Below, in pieces: positions 26,115 to 38,709 of a stretch of DNA of 64,000 nt (within the stretch, counting starts at the first letter, position 1; each line of letters opens with the position of its first letter). Under the pieces are notes generated by a model, which was not told the origin of the DNA, made no database searches, and saw only the letters and a list, made by a program, of their open reading frames with translations. Source of the DNA: Gelatoporia subvermispora B (Eukaryota > Basidiomycota > Agaricomycetes > Polyporales > Gelatoporiaceae); NCBI GenBank assembly GCA_000320605.2, contig KB445800.1, forward strand, positions 1,135,446 to 1,199,445, given 5' to 3'. The position numbers and the translations under genes were made by a program.

Positions 26115-28806
26115 ATGGATGTTGTAAGTGAATGGCCACAGAGCTCGGCGGACGGCGTTGCTGACGGTGCGGGTGGCAGGACGTCTCGAGAGACGTGGTG
26201 GAGAGCTGGTTCGCTCGGTTCGACACCGCACCACACTCATTCATCTGGAGGGACCCGAGGGCGTTTGCGGTGGAACGTCGCCGCGCGACGCTCGCGGATG
26301 TACTGATTTTCGATATCCTGCTCTCCACTGGCGGCATCCCACACCCGGACAGCTTGTATCCGCCACAGGACGTCGACGGGCTTCATCGCCTTCTCGACGC
26401 GATAGCAGGCACGACTTACGACGCGCTGAAGAAGGACTGTCTAGTCTATTTCCTGCTGAAGTGGCATCAAGACGGACGCGAGGATAGATTTAGAGATGAC
26501 AGGTGTATCCCACCGCAGTTTGTGGCCCTGGCAGACGCGTACTGGTATCTGGACTCGGGGATCAACATAGCAGTGCGTTTCAAAATTTCTTTCGTGTGCA
26601 ACGTGTCCGACTTAACTCCCCCCAGCGCGCTGTCTCTCTGCTCGCAGACGCGCGTCTGAACAGGGACTACGCGTCGAAGATCATCCAAATACTGTCCGTG
26701 GAGAACGACTCGAAGCTCGTCCGGAAATACGTGAGGACAGCGAAGCCGCTCCTGACAGAACCCGACGACATCGACGCTTGGACAATAGCACTCGCAGAAT
26801 CCAAGATGATGGACGCGTGGCTGTATCAAAGGACGTTCTCGGAGACGAGCGAGATGCGGGAGCGGCTGATCCTGAGACTTCTGGATTGGTGTCTGACGCG
26901 TGAGTATCAATTTTTCTCCATACTGATTGTTCTGACATCCCAGGTTGTAGCAAAACCGCGCCCGGGTGCTCTGAAAGAACTAGCGGCGTTCCCCTTCTCG
27001 GAGTTCGAGCAATCGCTTGTTCAGGCGTATGCTATCAACCCTCCGGCGTACATTCCCTCTGCTTCTATCCCCGCCATCCAGGACCTTGTCTGCCTCAGGC
27101 TTATTCAGAGCGGTCAATTCGCAGCCGCCGTCAAGCTCGACCGGCAACTATCACTTGTGCCTGGGCGGGCAGCTCTTGAAAGCCACCGGGCCGTGCAGGA
27201 GCGTAAGCAGTTGATGGAGGATATCATGGCTGCGATGCCGTCGGCCGAGAAGCAGTTGCTCGAGATTGAGCTAGAGGAGCTCGCTCAGGGCAAGGGCGTC
27301 CGCGCTGCCGGATCTTGGGCTCCGGCTAGAACTAATACAGCGGATCTCAGTATGTCCTGGGAGAGCGTCCGGGCTCCGCTTGCGAACGCCGACGGCAAGT
27401 CTCCCTCTCCGACGAAGCCTGCGTCTGCCTTTGCAGAATCCCCACAAGTCCCCTTGTCGCAGCGATCCGGCGCGCCACGCTTTGGCGGCCCACCACCGAC
27501 TCCGGCGACCTCCCTGTTACCCGAGGACGAGATGTTCCCGCCCATCTCAACCTCCACACAAAACACGCCCGCCCAGCCTATCTCGTCTATCTCGGCTGCA
27601 ACATCCTCTGGCGCGACCCTTTCGCGCGGGCCATTGTTCTCTTCTGTTTCTGCAGGACCCACTCCAAGTACTCCGATATCGAACGGACCATTGTTTACGT
27701 CCATCTCTGCTGTGAAACCTTCTGCCGGTGGTGGCGCCGTCTCAGGTGGTTCACTGTTCCCATTGATATCACCTGCCAAGTCCCCAGGCACACAGCTATT
27801 CTCCTCAATGTCAGCTGTAAAGTCATCAAACAACACTCCTGTCGCTGGACCTTCCTTCTCTGCCGCTGGTCGTAATTCGACGAGGCAGTCTCGCAAGAGT
27901 CCGGGTGGTGGTTCACTTTTCGAAACTGTTGGCAGTGCCAATTCAGTGCCAAATGCGTTCTACACGCCCCCGGTCTCTGCAGGTACGAAACGCCCTCTGG
28001 AGCAAGATGTCTCTCGCCGTCCCCGATCGACCCCTACGCGCAGCTCCCCCGAGAAAGTCGTTTCGCCCCCTTCTGCCCATCCTACCGCTGCAAATGGCGA
28101 CGAAGACGTCGAAATGCACGAAGATGAGGAAGAGACTCACGAGGCTTCACATGCACCAGCAGACACGTCACGGAAAGAGGCCTCGCCACAACACGAGGAA
28201 CCTACTTCGGCCTCGGCACACTTCGCGCGATCCGTGTTTTCGCCGGGTGCGCCGGATACCAGCATCTCTAGCACGTCCAGCAAGCCGCGTCTCTCGCACA
28301 TTTCGACTGGCTCGAGGACCAGGTCCCAAGTTCTGCCGGGTGCATTCGCGACGGACTCGGACGGTGATGAGTCAGAGTCACCTGTGCGGCGCCGCAGTGC
28401 CCGCCACGAGTCGCATCGCCCGCCACGCACGCCGTCACCACCTCCGCGCGCACGCCGCGAAACGCGTGAGACGCGTTCTGCGCGCGCGCAGAAGATTAAG
28501 AAGGAGCCGGATTTGAAACGCAGCTTCCCCGGCTCGCTCATGGGTGAGGAGGACGAGGAAGAGGATGTCGTCGCGCCGTTGCCGACGTCGGCTGCAGTGC
28601 GCCGCTCTGCGCGCAAGCCCAGGGCAACGAGGGATGCCGTGCCGGAGTCCCGGATACCGAAGCGTCGCTCGTCGAGGCTGTCAGTGGTCTCGTCTGCGGG
28701 ATCTGGAGACGAGCCTGAGTCACCGAGACCTGCGGCGAAGACGAGAAAAACTACTCGTACAGCTTCCGGCACGGCGAAGAGTGGGGCACGAAAGAAGCGT
28801 ACCTGA
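26115..28806 (+). CDS. ELYS-like nucleoporin (ELYS domain plus disordered basic tail)
   Basis: Probable nuclear-pore component that recruits pore subcomplexes to chromatin. Four exons (26115-26123, 26180-26572, 26626-26899, 26951-28806) encode 843 residues. The first exon is only nine bases (Met-Asp-Val). Residues about 10-260 form the ELYS-like helical domain: VLIFDILLSTGGIPHPDSL, LKKDCLVYFLLKWHQDG, RCIPPQFVALADAYWYLDSG, and ADARLNRDYASKIIQIL. The intron ending at 26950 must use the GTTGTAG acceptor to keep frame (CLTPKPRPG). The remaining 550 residues are Ser/Pro-rich, with repeated LFSSxS/LFxxISA patches, a long acidic run, and Arg/Lys-rich SR-like stretches ending in GARKKRT. These are consistent with DNA or chromatin contact. 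Function is by family; chromatin binding is inferred. Confidence 0.9.
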
Positions 28807-28946
28807 TGCTGGGCTCGTAGTATTTGGTGATGTCATTTGTAGGGTATCTATCTCCAACTAACTCTACGTATCTGCGTTCGTAAGAACAGTATGTCTATGC
28901 CGACTCGGAACCTGCCCATTGCCCGAGCACGCAACTTCGCCGTGCG

Positions 28947-31115
28947 TCATACAGGCACAATGTAGGCGGTGGATCGCTTGCTAGCTTCGATCCCTGTCTT
29001 CTCTTCATCACTTCCCTGGCTTGCGCCTTTCGCGGAACCGACTCGTTCCCATACTCTATCTAGCAGCTCATCGAAGCCGTCTTCCTCCACTACCTCGCGA
29101 GCTGCGTTCAAGAGTAACTCCGACTCGGGCAGGACGTCATGAAACACCTATGAAGCTTTAACCATTTGCACACTTGATGTAGACAGTAGACGTCAACGTG
29201 GAACAACAGCACGTACATTGATCGCGACAATGTTGGACTGATCCAGCCCTTGAATGGAACGTGTCAATTTCCTTTGCATTCCAGTCATGAGAAGGCATGA
29301 CGACGTACTTTCCAGAAAGTCGGCGCGGGTCATGATTTGTCGGCAAACATACTGGATCGCAGCGGAGAAGCGTCAGCTAGGCACCGTCGACACATCAAGC
29401 AGCTCACGTATGATATCGACGGTAGTGGGAGCATGCTTTCGTCGCTGCTCCATACACCAGACTCCACGGCTTCCAGTCGCTGCTTTTCGGCATCCCGCCG
29501 CATGCGCACGAACTCTTGCAGCAAGACCCACGAATGGACACTCCACTTCTGGTCTTCTAGCGCTCCGCCGTCGCACTCCGGGATCAGCCCTATGAGTGTC
29601 AGCAGCCATGCCTTCTCCGCTTGCACGAGGCGATGCGCCATGCCCAGCATGTCTGCTGCATGGGCGACCTTGTTGAGATGGGCCAGCCGTCCGCCCATCA
29701 GGGCGATGACCTGACTGAGCTCGTGTGACTCTGGTATTATCCGTTTTACGGCTTGACGAAGGCGTACAATTGCCTGTGCAGCTTCGGTGCTATTCAAGTC
29801 CCACACAGACAATACCTATTCTCAATGTCATTTATGTACTTGATCTGAGTGAATGACTTCTACGCACGTGCATCCTGCTCGCGGTTCTGTCTATGGGTTC
29901 CGTGAGAATTGACTCCAGATAGGTTATATGAAGAAGACGACCCACGCATATGCAGGAACGGCCAGAAGTCATCGCTGATTGCAAACAGGTAAGCATAACA
30001 GTAGATCCCGCAAAGTGTTCACTACCATACGTGCTGAAGACAACGGTCAATATTCCTGACAATAAGTTTCAGCAGTCTTGAATATCGAAATTCCATCTAG
30101 GATTCCTACTGCTCGCAGCCCACAGTTCCGCCCGCTGCTGTATTTGGGTAAGGAGACGCTGACTATCTTTGACATTCTTGCAGAGCTGTATGTTACTTAG
30201 TACCAGAACAAGAGGGCGATTCTTCCTTTGTGAATATCGTAGCGCTACAATCTCCAGCTTGTTGAGAGCTACACATCCTCAATTAACGGCTGGATATTGC
30301 TCAATCCAGACAAACCCCACCTCGTTCAATATCTAAACCTGGTCCACCTAGATTCGAGTATCAATGAGTACCGCATCAGTCGGTGAAGAAGCTGTATACC
30401 GTCTCGGGGAGGTCTTCTCTGGAAAACAATTGTCTGTGAATCTTCGAAATACTGAAAGTTCAGGGCTTTGCCCAAACGCATGCGAAATATCTCCAGATCC
30501 GGATGCATTTCGCAGACTGTGACGCCGTCTCCTCGTACGTTCTGCATCGCATTCAGAATCATCGAAGTTTTCCCTGATCCCTGTTGGTGTCGTAAGTTAC
30601 ATGATTCCGTTTGCTAAGACGCTAAAGATTCTTAGGTGTAGTGTTTACCTTCGGCCCGAGTAGCATGAAGTACAGCCCTGGCTCCTTGCCTTGGATGATG
30701 CGATCGATATATTCCTGCTCCTTACGCCGCATATGTTTTGTCCAAGGAAATTCTGCACTATCTGAAAAAGCTTGAGACAACCTCCGAACATCGTCCTTCC
30801 TTGCATAATGTGCCCGATCGAAAGCAGCATCATATCCCGGCGCGAATGCGCGTTCGATCTGAGAAGAGGGCATCCCGTTTCAGAGCGATCCAGTGTTGTT
30901 CACAAGCCCCCCGCGTACCTTATTGAGGACATTTCTGCCATACCACGCGAAGTATGCGGCCCCGCTAAGGAATACTGGCAGGCATTTTTACGTCAGCTTT
31001 TGCCAACGCGACCTCGGGCATTTGACTGGCACTTACCGATCACAATGCCTATGGCAGTAGTAATTATAGCCTCGACAAGGTTCGAGAGGATTTGCCCTCC
31101 TCCTCCAAACGACAT
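28947..31115 (-). CDS. Membrane-anchored P-loop ATPase (13 exons)
   Basis: Exons 31115-31037, 30974-30919, 30858-30649, 30580-30400, 30347-30321, 30268-30110, 30055-30031, 29974-29946, 29890-29868, 29815-29408, 29351-29309, 29248-29217 and 29147-28947 give 490 residues. A membrane helix near the N-terminus (AIITTAIGIVIVFLSGAAYF) precedes an AAA-like domain. The Walker A motif GPKGSGKTS is split by an intron after GPK. The candidate Walker B strand is PLVLVLSNIQL, where the expected acidic residue is replaced by Ser-Asn. It also has DSQRLLTQIQQRAELWAAS and a helical C-terminus (RLAHLNKVAHAADMLGMA, LLNAAREVVEEDGFDELL). I recognise a conserved basidiomycete family without a known role; a relationship to mitochondrial Yme2/RNA12 ATPases is possible. 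Its 3' end converges on the ELYS gene, 140 bp away. Confidence 0.85.
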
Positions 31116-31361
31116 GGCTGAGAGCAAGATACAAGTTCTCACTTAGCGAGTTCTTTCGTATCCGTGTTATGCCGGTAGTTCAAGATCTTCGGAGATGGAA
31201 AATACCAAAGATGGAACAGCCCTTCTCAAGCTAACAGACGCCCACTATCCTTCGGCGTTTGCTATCAGGCGCTTGAGCAAAACGGCTAGCGGAGTGGGCG
31301 TCTAATACGCTGGGCAATCCGAGTTCGGAACGCTGTACAGAGCTGGAGGTATAGCCTAACG
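31116..31361. promoter_or_regulatory. Bidirectional promoter region, ATPase and PITH genes
   Basis: 246 bp separate the start codons of two divergent genes, so both promoters must lie here or overlap the first exons. No TATA box was recognised. Confidence 0.6.
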
Positions 31362-32199
31362 ATGGCGTCGAGCTCAGACAACTCAGTCTCCTCTCTGCTA
31401 GCTGGAGCCGATGTGGGGAACCTGTACACTTCGATAGACAAGAACAAGTGAGCGAGCATCTCTATGCTGCATGGGTCGATCGTGACTGTAACGGTCGCGG
31501 GTGAAGCGTGCATGGCCTGAACTTGACTGTCCCCGAAGATGCGCAGGCGATCATCAAACCTTGGAATGAGCGGGACGACACTTCGACTTCAGCGCGGTCA
31601 AATGTTGACGACCAGGTGCGGGCGGGAGCTCAGCCATGTTCACCGCGTCTAACCGCTGTGCGGCAGGTTATCATACATGTCCCTTTCACGCAGAATGTAC
31701 GCGTCAAGTCGATATTATTGAAGCTAGGTAGCGTTCTAGGACTGATCCCGTCACCGTTTGCTCATCATATTAGGCAGAGGCGAAATGACGCCGCGACATC
31801 TGCGAATCTACGCGAATCACACGAACATCGTCGACTTTGGCGAGGCTGAGGAGTTCACACCAAATCTAAACATCAACCTCCTCGAAGGTGAGGTTGGCGT
31901 AATGGAATACCCCATGCGTAGTGCATCATTCGCGAACGTGCATTCGTTGTCGCTATTCTTCGTGCGTCCATGCTCTCTTGTGATGTCCAGTGCCCCGACT
32001 CACGTACATGCCATTTCAGAGCGATGCAGTAGGCGGCGAGTCTTTGCAGATATACTACATTGGCTTCAGGGGGGATAGCAGAGTCCAGCGCAAGGAAGGC
32101 ACTCAGAAACTAGAGATCCCGGCGGCTAATGCCGCTGACGCGTCCCTCACGGATCGTATAACAGAGAAAGCCGGCGGACAGCAGACGACAGCTAGATAG
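31362..32199 (+). CDS. PITH-domain protein
   Basis: Five exons (31362-31447, 31507-31615, 31667-31727, 31774-31961, 32020-32199) encode 207 residues. The whole protein is one PITH domain, the proteasome-interacting module found at the C-terminus of thioredoxin-like TXNL1 and alone in PITHD1. Signature segments are EDAQAIIKPWNERDD, IIHVPFTQNVRVKSILLKLG, RHLRIYANHTNIVDFGEAE, FANVHSLSLFFSDAVGGES and IYYIGFRG. The ATG at 31362 and the exon junction NNVHGLN give the usual N-terminal LYTSID stretch. There is no thioredoxin domain. Cytosolic, probably a 26S proteasome-associated factor by family. It converges on MFS copy 1 with 139 bp between stop codons. Confidence 0.93.
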
Positions 32200-32338
32200 C
32201 AGCAGTTGGGGTATTGGATTGTTGACTCTACAATATACACATGGGATAGATGTACATTGACTTTGGTGTTTCCGGTTGCCCTCCCAATAGGTCACGATGA
32301 TTGGGTACGGAACCCGCGCCGAGTCTATGTATGGTTGT

Positions 32339-34395
32339 TCAGTCCGGTCGACGGGGGGCATTGGGGACTAAAGCCCACAACACAGCCATGAGGCTCATCA
32401 TAGAGACCAGCCTATCGAGACGCCACATCAGCTTGTTAGCTCGAGCGTCTCGCCCCAAGCTGAAGTACTCACAGAGGCTGGAGACTCTTGATACCTTCCT
32501 TTGATGCCAAGATACCCGTTATGAACGGCAGGAAGGCAGAGCCTGCCTGACCAAACCCTGCAATCCAGCCAATAGCGCCGGTAAGTAGCCAGGGTGGTAG
32601 GATGCGCCCGGAGTGATTCATGGCTATGGGGTAGATGGGGCCCAGGAGCATGCCAACGAAAGACACTGCCACAGCGCCTCCAATCAGTGACGGTACCAGC
32701 CAAATGACAAGCTCCAATCTGCCCAATCAAGCCGAGTCAAAGGAGCGCTAAGGTTTGAGTTGGGTACTCACCCTGTTGCGAGGATAGCGTATAGGAAAAT
32801 CACACGGCGCTCGCCGATCTAAGAAGATGCGTCAGAGCCATAAACTCGGGGGCTATGCGTGATTACCATCTTATTCAACCACAACAGACCAACGCGACCC
32901 AAGGTAAGGCCTGGAGGAGAGGTCAACGGGATCATACGAGTAATCGTCACGGACACACTCACCACCGAAGAATCCTGCGGAAATGTACCCCGAAGACGGG
33001 CCACCGTGTCGCACATCAATGACAAATGTTACGATCCAACCTGTTGCAGTGTATATCGTGTCAATACACGGTACCTCCAAGGATCAAGCACTCAGAATCC
33101 ACACCTCCGATTGTGACTTCGACACCGACGTAAATCAGAATAAAGAACGCCAAATAGTGCACCGCACGCATGCGGAATATCTGCTTGTATTTGTTATCTT
33201 CGTTGGTTGAATTTGACTTTTCCGACGGAGGCTGTCCAATCTCGGCCAGACTCTCTTTTCGAGGATGGGTCAATGACGCATAGGCCGCGATAATCACTTA
33301 TGGCGCACCATCTAGGTCCTTTCCACGGAAGACCACTATCAGTGAAATGGTATCCAGAAGAGCTACGCCCAGTGATGTGAGATAGTGGAAAGACCAGCGA
33401 GGGCGTTGGGAGAATTGCGTCGCTACTAGTGGTGAAGACAGAGCACCAAGGCCTGATAGAATTTCGAGTGAATAGGGATAAGTGACATTGCACTTGCTCG
33501 TAAAATATATACCGTAGACTGCGTGAAGAATACCCATCTTCGTCGACGGGCTGTCGGTCAGACTTGCTACGTATCCATTTGCACCGGCATCCTGTAGCAA
33601 GCTTCAGGGGAATCCGACAGACCGGAAGACGGAGATCCCTTACTTGTAATGCGATACCGAAGCCATTTATCGCGTACGCTATTACGAATACCGGGAACGG
33701 TGGTGCAGGCGCCTCAAGTGCATATGCTACACACTGGGCAATCGACCCTGCATAAAAGGCGGTGTTTACCCTGCTCATATGATGTCAAGGAAACAGCCGG
33801 AACCTAACACCATAACCTGTTGCGTTTCTATGAGTGGTGCAGCTTGAAGCCTTGGATTTCGTGGCTTACTTTTCCGAGTCCAAAGCGGTCGGTCAAAGCC
33901 ACGTTAGCGGCCGCACCAGCTACGAAACCCTGCATGGTTGCTGAGAGCTCGTGAGGGCATGCAAGGTCATTTAGCACGTACTACACAGTTGGACACAAAT
34001 ATGAGCGAGACAACAGCAAAGCCAACCTAGCAAAACGTCAAACATGTCTGAAGGCAGCGTGTAGCCTATATTGTAGTTCGTACATGATATACACTCTGCA
34101 TTCGCGGTAGTAGCGGACCCGTTGAACCATCGTTCCACCCAGCAAGGAATAGAGCCCCGCACATAGCAGCAAATTGTAAATGTGCCTTGAGCTTGAGCGA
34201 CCTAGGCTTGTCCTGGGACAGTTCAGCTGTAGCTAGAGTAGGGCTTGGTGTCTCCTTCGTCGACTCCGCCTCTCCCATTTCGACCATCTCGATGTCGTTG
34301 GCCCTTTCTTTCGACGTCCGTGGAGGCGTTGATGGCTCCGGAGGGTGCGGCGAGCGCGCTCGGATGGAGCCCGAAGAAATGCCGCTCATATCCAT
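32339..34395 (-). CDS. MFS transporter, BSC6-like, copy 1
   Basis: Thirteen exons (34395-34084, 34026-33985, 33929-33870, 33816-33804, 33747-33644, 33591-33513, 33452-33309, 33254-33105, 33040-32963, 32910-32867, 32818-32772, 32718-32473, 32411-32339) encode 463 residues. A hydrophilic N-tail of about 75 residues is followed by roughly 12 membrane segments. Markers are LFLAGWNDGSTGPLLPRMQ, NVALTDRFGLGK, DAGANGYVASL, the mid-loop, RHGGPSSGYISAGFFGG and GWIAGFGQAGSAFLPF. This resembles the yeast Bsc6 group, whose substrates are uncertain. Exon 4 is only 13 nt. Copy 2 at 39124 shares nearly every intron position. The gene is divergent from SEC24. Confidence 0.93.
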
Positions 34396-34798
34396 GGTAG
34401 AATAGTCCGCTTCCACTCCCAAGGTTCAGCAATCCGAGGAGTAAGATTTGGGAGCATCTGTGAGAAGGAGGTGGGATTCCTTTCGTCTTCCCCCGCATTA
34501 CCGAGCGCTTGGCATGAACGCATGGAATAGACGCGCGATATTGCCAGACCTTCCGGTTATCCTCCATTCTCGACCTCTCCCCTCAGTCGAACGTAGTTTT
34601 CCTGCATTTCAGTATCAGTGTCGACAACGCGAGGATCAAGCACTGCGGTAGACCTATCAAGGATCCCTCTGATATCTTAGCCATCTGAGTGACGTGTCTG
34701 CCACGCCCAGCGCTAGTTGTGTATCCGTCACCAGCTCAAGTTTCTACTCAAAGTCGACCTTCACCTTCACTCGTACAATCCGCTAGTCGTCGCGCAGA
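34396..34798. promoter_or_regulatory. Divergent promoter, MFS copy 1 and SEC24
   Basis: 403 bp between the two start codons of a transporter and a housekeeping coat gene. No clear TATA box or repeat. Confidence 0.55.
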
Positions 34799-37700
34799 AT
34801 GGCCTCCCCTGCACAGCAGTTACCTCCGGGATGGGCAGCAGAGTGGTGAGCAGACTACCGTCTACGAGTTGCGAGTGGTCTCACGCGTTCGTGTCCCAGG
34901 GACCAAACACACCAACGTTATCTGTTCATTGGTGTGTAGATTCCAACTGATACTGCTCAGCGAACTAAAATTTCGCAGAAACTGCTACTGCAAGGACTCA
35001 GTGGGAAGCACCTGTGGCGAACGGTGCCCCGGTGCCTGCGCAATCCCCCTCCGTCTCCCCGCCGCCTACCGCCCCGCAGCATGGCAAGCGTCGCCAATAT
35101 GCTGCTGGCCAGACCCAAGCATACTACGGCGCTGCCGATACGCTCTCTGCGCCTACGTATGGTGCTGCCGCTCCCCAACCACAGCCTCAGGCTCCTGCAC
35201 AGCTGTTCACCCCCGGCCTCGCTGCCGATGGCCAGTTCCAGCAGCAGCAGCAGCAGATACAAGGGCAGCCTCCGTATTATGGAAACGTAGCCCCGCCAGC
35301 AGAGCCCGAGTACATCAACGCACCGGGCTTCGGCCAGCAGCCTGCGATGAACGCGCTTGCGGACCAGTTCGGGCAGATGAACGTCGCGCAAAGGGGCCTG
35401 CGGCTGTACACGACGAACCTGCTCACGTCCCCGCCCGAGCCCCGCGAACTGCACCGCCCACCGCCGGACATAATTCTCCCGCCTAACGCGTCTGTCTCGC
35501 CGTCTCCATATGCGAATGCGGACCCGTCGTATCAGCGCTTGACCCTCAATACGATCCCGACATCAAACTCGCTTTTGACCAAGTCCAAGATTCCGCTCGC
35601 GCTAGTCATCACCCCGTACCGCTCGGTCAAGGAGGGCGACGACCCCGTACCCCTTGTAACAGATACCGTCATTGCGCGGTGTCGGCGTTGCAGGACCTAC
35701 ATCAACCCGTATGTGCAGTTCATTGATGGTGGCAACCGGTACGTCGTCCCAGTTAAGTATGTGCCGAGTGGTACTGATAGAGTGTAGCTGGCGATGCTGC
35801 ATGTGCTCAATGTCGAACGAGGTGCCGCAACTATTCGACTGGGACTCGGTCAGGAACCAGCCTGCGGACAGGTGGGCGCGGGCTGAACTGAATCACGCCG
35901 TCGTTGAGTTCGTCGCGCCGACCGAGTATATGATTCGTGCCCCACAGCCTGCGGTGTACATCTTCCTGATTGACGTTAGCCATGCCGCTATTCAGTCCGG
36001 CATGGTTGCTACGGCCACGCGCACTATCTTGGAGAATCTCGACCGAATCCCGAATGAAGAAAACAGGGCGAAAGTCGCGATCATTGCCTTCGACGTTTCA
36101 CTCTACTTCTTCTCTCTTCCAGTCAGTCCCTATCTATCGTACTATACTCTTCGTAATACTCAACAGATGCATACAGCCTGGGTCCTCGGAATCATCCATG
36201 CTCGTCGTCTCAGACATCGACGATGTGTTCCTGCCCAAGCCGACAGATCTTCTAGTCAACCTGACCGAGTCGCGGCCCGCCCTGGAGGCACTTCTTGGAC
36301 GACTCGGCGATATGTTCCAAGACAACCACACTATTGGCAGCGCGCTTGGTCCCGCCCTCCAGGCAGGCTACAAGATGATGGTATGTGTAAGAGCTTCTGA
36401 ACGCTGGGATCACGCTCACGTGATTTGTGATTTGAAGTCAAATATCGGAGGGAAGATTACCGTGCTGTCTGCTAGCCTTCCTACGCATGGCGCTGGTGCG
36501 CTCAAGAACAGAGAGGATCCGAAGATTCTGGGCACGTCCAAGGTCTGTATGATACTGCCCTGAGGATGCTCTCAATTCTTATATCTTGTACACAGGAATC
36601 AGGTCTGCTGCAGGCAGCGTCGCCGTTCTACAAGACATTCGCGATTGAGTGCTCACGAGCGCAGATTTCCGTGGACATGCTCCTCTTTAGCTCTGGGTAC
36701 CAGGACGTTGCGACGCTAGGTCTCTATCAATACGCACAAACTCTCTATTTTTCACTGATCACGAGCTTGACAAACTAATAGCATGTCTCCCCCATTACAC
36801 TGCTGGACAAACTCTCTACTACCCGGCGTTCAATGCTGCACGATCCGAGGATGCTATCAAGTTCGCGCATGAGTTTGGAGAAATGCTCGCTATGCCCATC
36901 ATGCTCGAGGCAGTCATGCGTGTTCGTGCATCAAAGAGTACGTATCATTATTTGCAACTACTAAGATCACGACTTAATCCCTATATACGATAGACCTGCG
37001 CATGTCGTCCTTCCACGGCAACTTCTTCGTGCGGTCAACGGACTTGCTTGCCATGCCGTCGGTTCCCCAGGACCTGTCATACGCTATCGAGGTCACCATC
37101 GAGGACACCATCACCGCGCCGTTTGTTGTCTTCCAGACCGCTGTTCTCCACACAACCTGCTATGGCGAGCGCCGGATTCGTGTCGTTACCACCGCGCTCC
37201 CCACTACGAGCAACCTCTCGGACGTGTTCGCGTCTGCTGATCAAGTCGCCATCGCCACGCTACTTGCCAACAAGGCTGTTGAGCGTACACTCACGCACAA
37301 GCTGGAGGACGCCCGCGACGCGCTTTTCAACAAGCTCGTGGAGATACTGCAGGCCTATAAGGCGAGCATGACCGCTGCTGGCGCCGGTGCAAACGCCCAG
37401 CTGGCGGTCTCGGAGAACCTCAAAATGTTGCCAGTACTTGTCCTAGGTCTGCTCAAGAATGTGAGGATGATTCAGCATGAACGTACACTTCCTTCGCTAA
37501 CGCACAGGACCTCAGGTTGGTATCCGGCAGAGCGCGCAGATACCGCCTGACCTCAGGGCGTATGCGCAAGCACTGCTCACTTCCTTGCCATCCCAGCTGC
37601 TCATTCCCTACATTCACCCGACATTCTACTCTCTGCACAATATGGCCCCGGAGGTGAGATTGTTTGTGAGAACGCAAATGATGGCAACTGACGTGGGTAA

Positions 37701-38250
37701 TGCAGTGCGGAACTGTAGGAGAGCACGGTGTCATAATGCCCTCGCCTCTGCCGCCAACCTCTGAACGGCTCGAGCGTCATGGCTTGTTCCTCATCGAAGA
37801 CGGGCAGACCATTTTCCTATGGGTTGGCCGGGATGCTGTGCCGCAGCTGATCATGGACGTGTTCGGCTTACCGAGCTACGAGGTGCTGCGTGGCGGCAAG
37901 GTACGTGGCTTATTCTCACCTCTTGGAGACGTGGATGCTGACGCTCGGTCCCAGACCACGTTGCCTGTGCTCGACAATGCGTTCTCGCAACGTGTCAACG
38001 CAGTCATCCAAAAGACGCGCGAGATGCGCCGTGGTGTGTATTGGCCGCATCTGTATGTCGTCAAGGAGGACGGCGAGCCGCCATTGCGCCTCTGGGCCCT
38101 CAGCTGCCTCATCCAGGACCGTGGAGATGTCTCGCCGAGCTACCAGCAATTCATTTCGCAATTGAGGGACAAGGTATGACACATGACATTCTCGGATGAC
38201 TGAAGATTCACGTGTCTGCCCACTTGTAGGTGAACGGATCGAGTTACTAA
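34799..38250 (+). CDS. SEC24: COPII coat subunit Sec24 with N-terminal WW domain
   Basis: Cargo-binding subunit of the COPII coat at ER exit sites, partner of Sec23. Thirteen exons (34799-34845, 34900-34931, 34979-35738, 35788-36121, 36177-36380, 36438-36542, 36596-36719, 36782-36937, 36994-37460, 37516-37653, 37706-37900, 37955-38173, 38230-38250) encode 933 residues. Residues 8-39 form a WW domain built from exons 1-3, with W12, Y23, F25, W35 and P38. A Pro/Gln-rich linker follows. The zinc finger has CRRC and CCMC pairs. The trunk reads [36 protein letters not shown] and [16 protein letters not shown]. The beta-sandwich, helical and gelsolin-like parts end with [17 protein letters not shown] and VNGSSY. 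All junctions keep phase. Confidence 0.96.
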
Positions 38251-38709
38251 AGGAAAAGGGACTTTTAGTGTCTGCTAGATTGCAGCCCGTATGAATGTTT
38301 TTCGCTTTTGGTCACGTATAATATATCGTTTTGGATCCCGTTCCCAGTCGCTACCTTCTGTGAGAAACCAACCGCTAATCATTGCAAGACTCCACAGGAC
38401 TTGGGCTGAAAGCATACTTGCTCGCTTCAGAAATATAGCTGAGAAGCTACTACCTCGTGTGCCCAGCTTACTGACGTGGACGAGCTCAGCTGACCGGTTG
38501 GAGTCAGGGGAAAAGATGTCAAGACGTAAGGCTGAGTATGTCGTTTCGAGAGCCACTCACTTCTGACCTGCGTAAATGTAGCCAACGTATAACTTTGGCC
38601 AATCATCTGCCGAAGACGGCCAATCCGAGGTTTTTCCGAATGGGCGCTTTACTGTTTGGCAATGAACGGTATCGACTTGACTCCGTGTTCTGCGCAACAT
38701 TAGAGCTTA

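Noticed and set aside
29158..29346. Acceptor GCAAAG at 29260 in the ATPase gene
   Set aside because: It leads to an immediate stop; the acceptor TTCAAG at 29249 restores the conserved FLERLDQSNIVAIN stretch.
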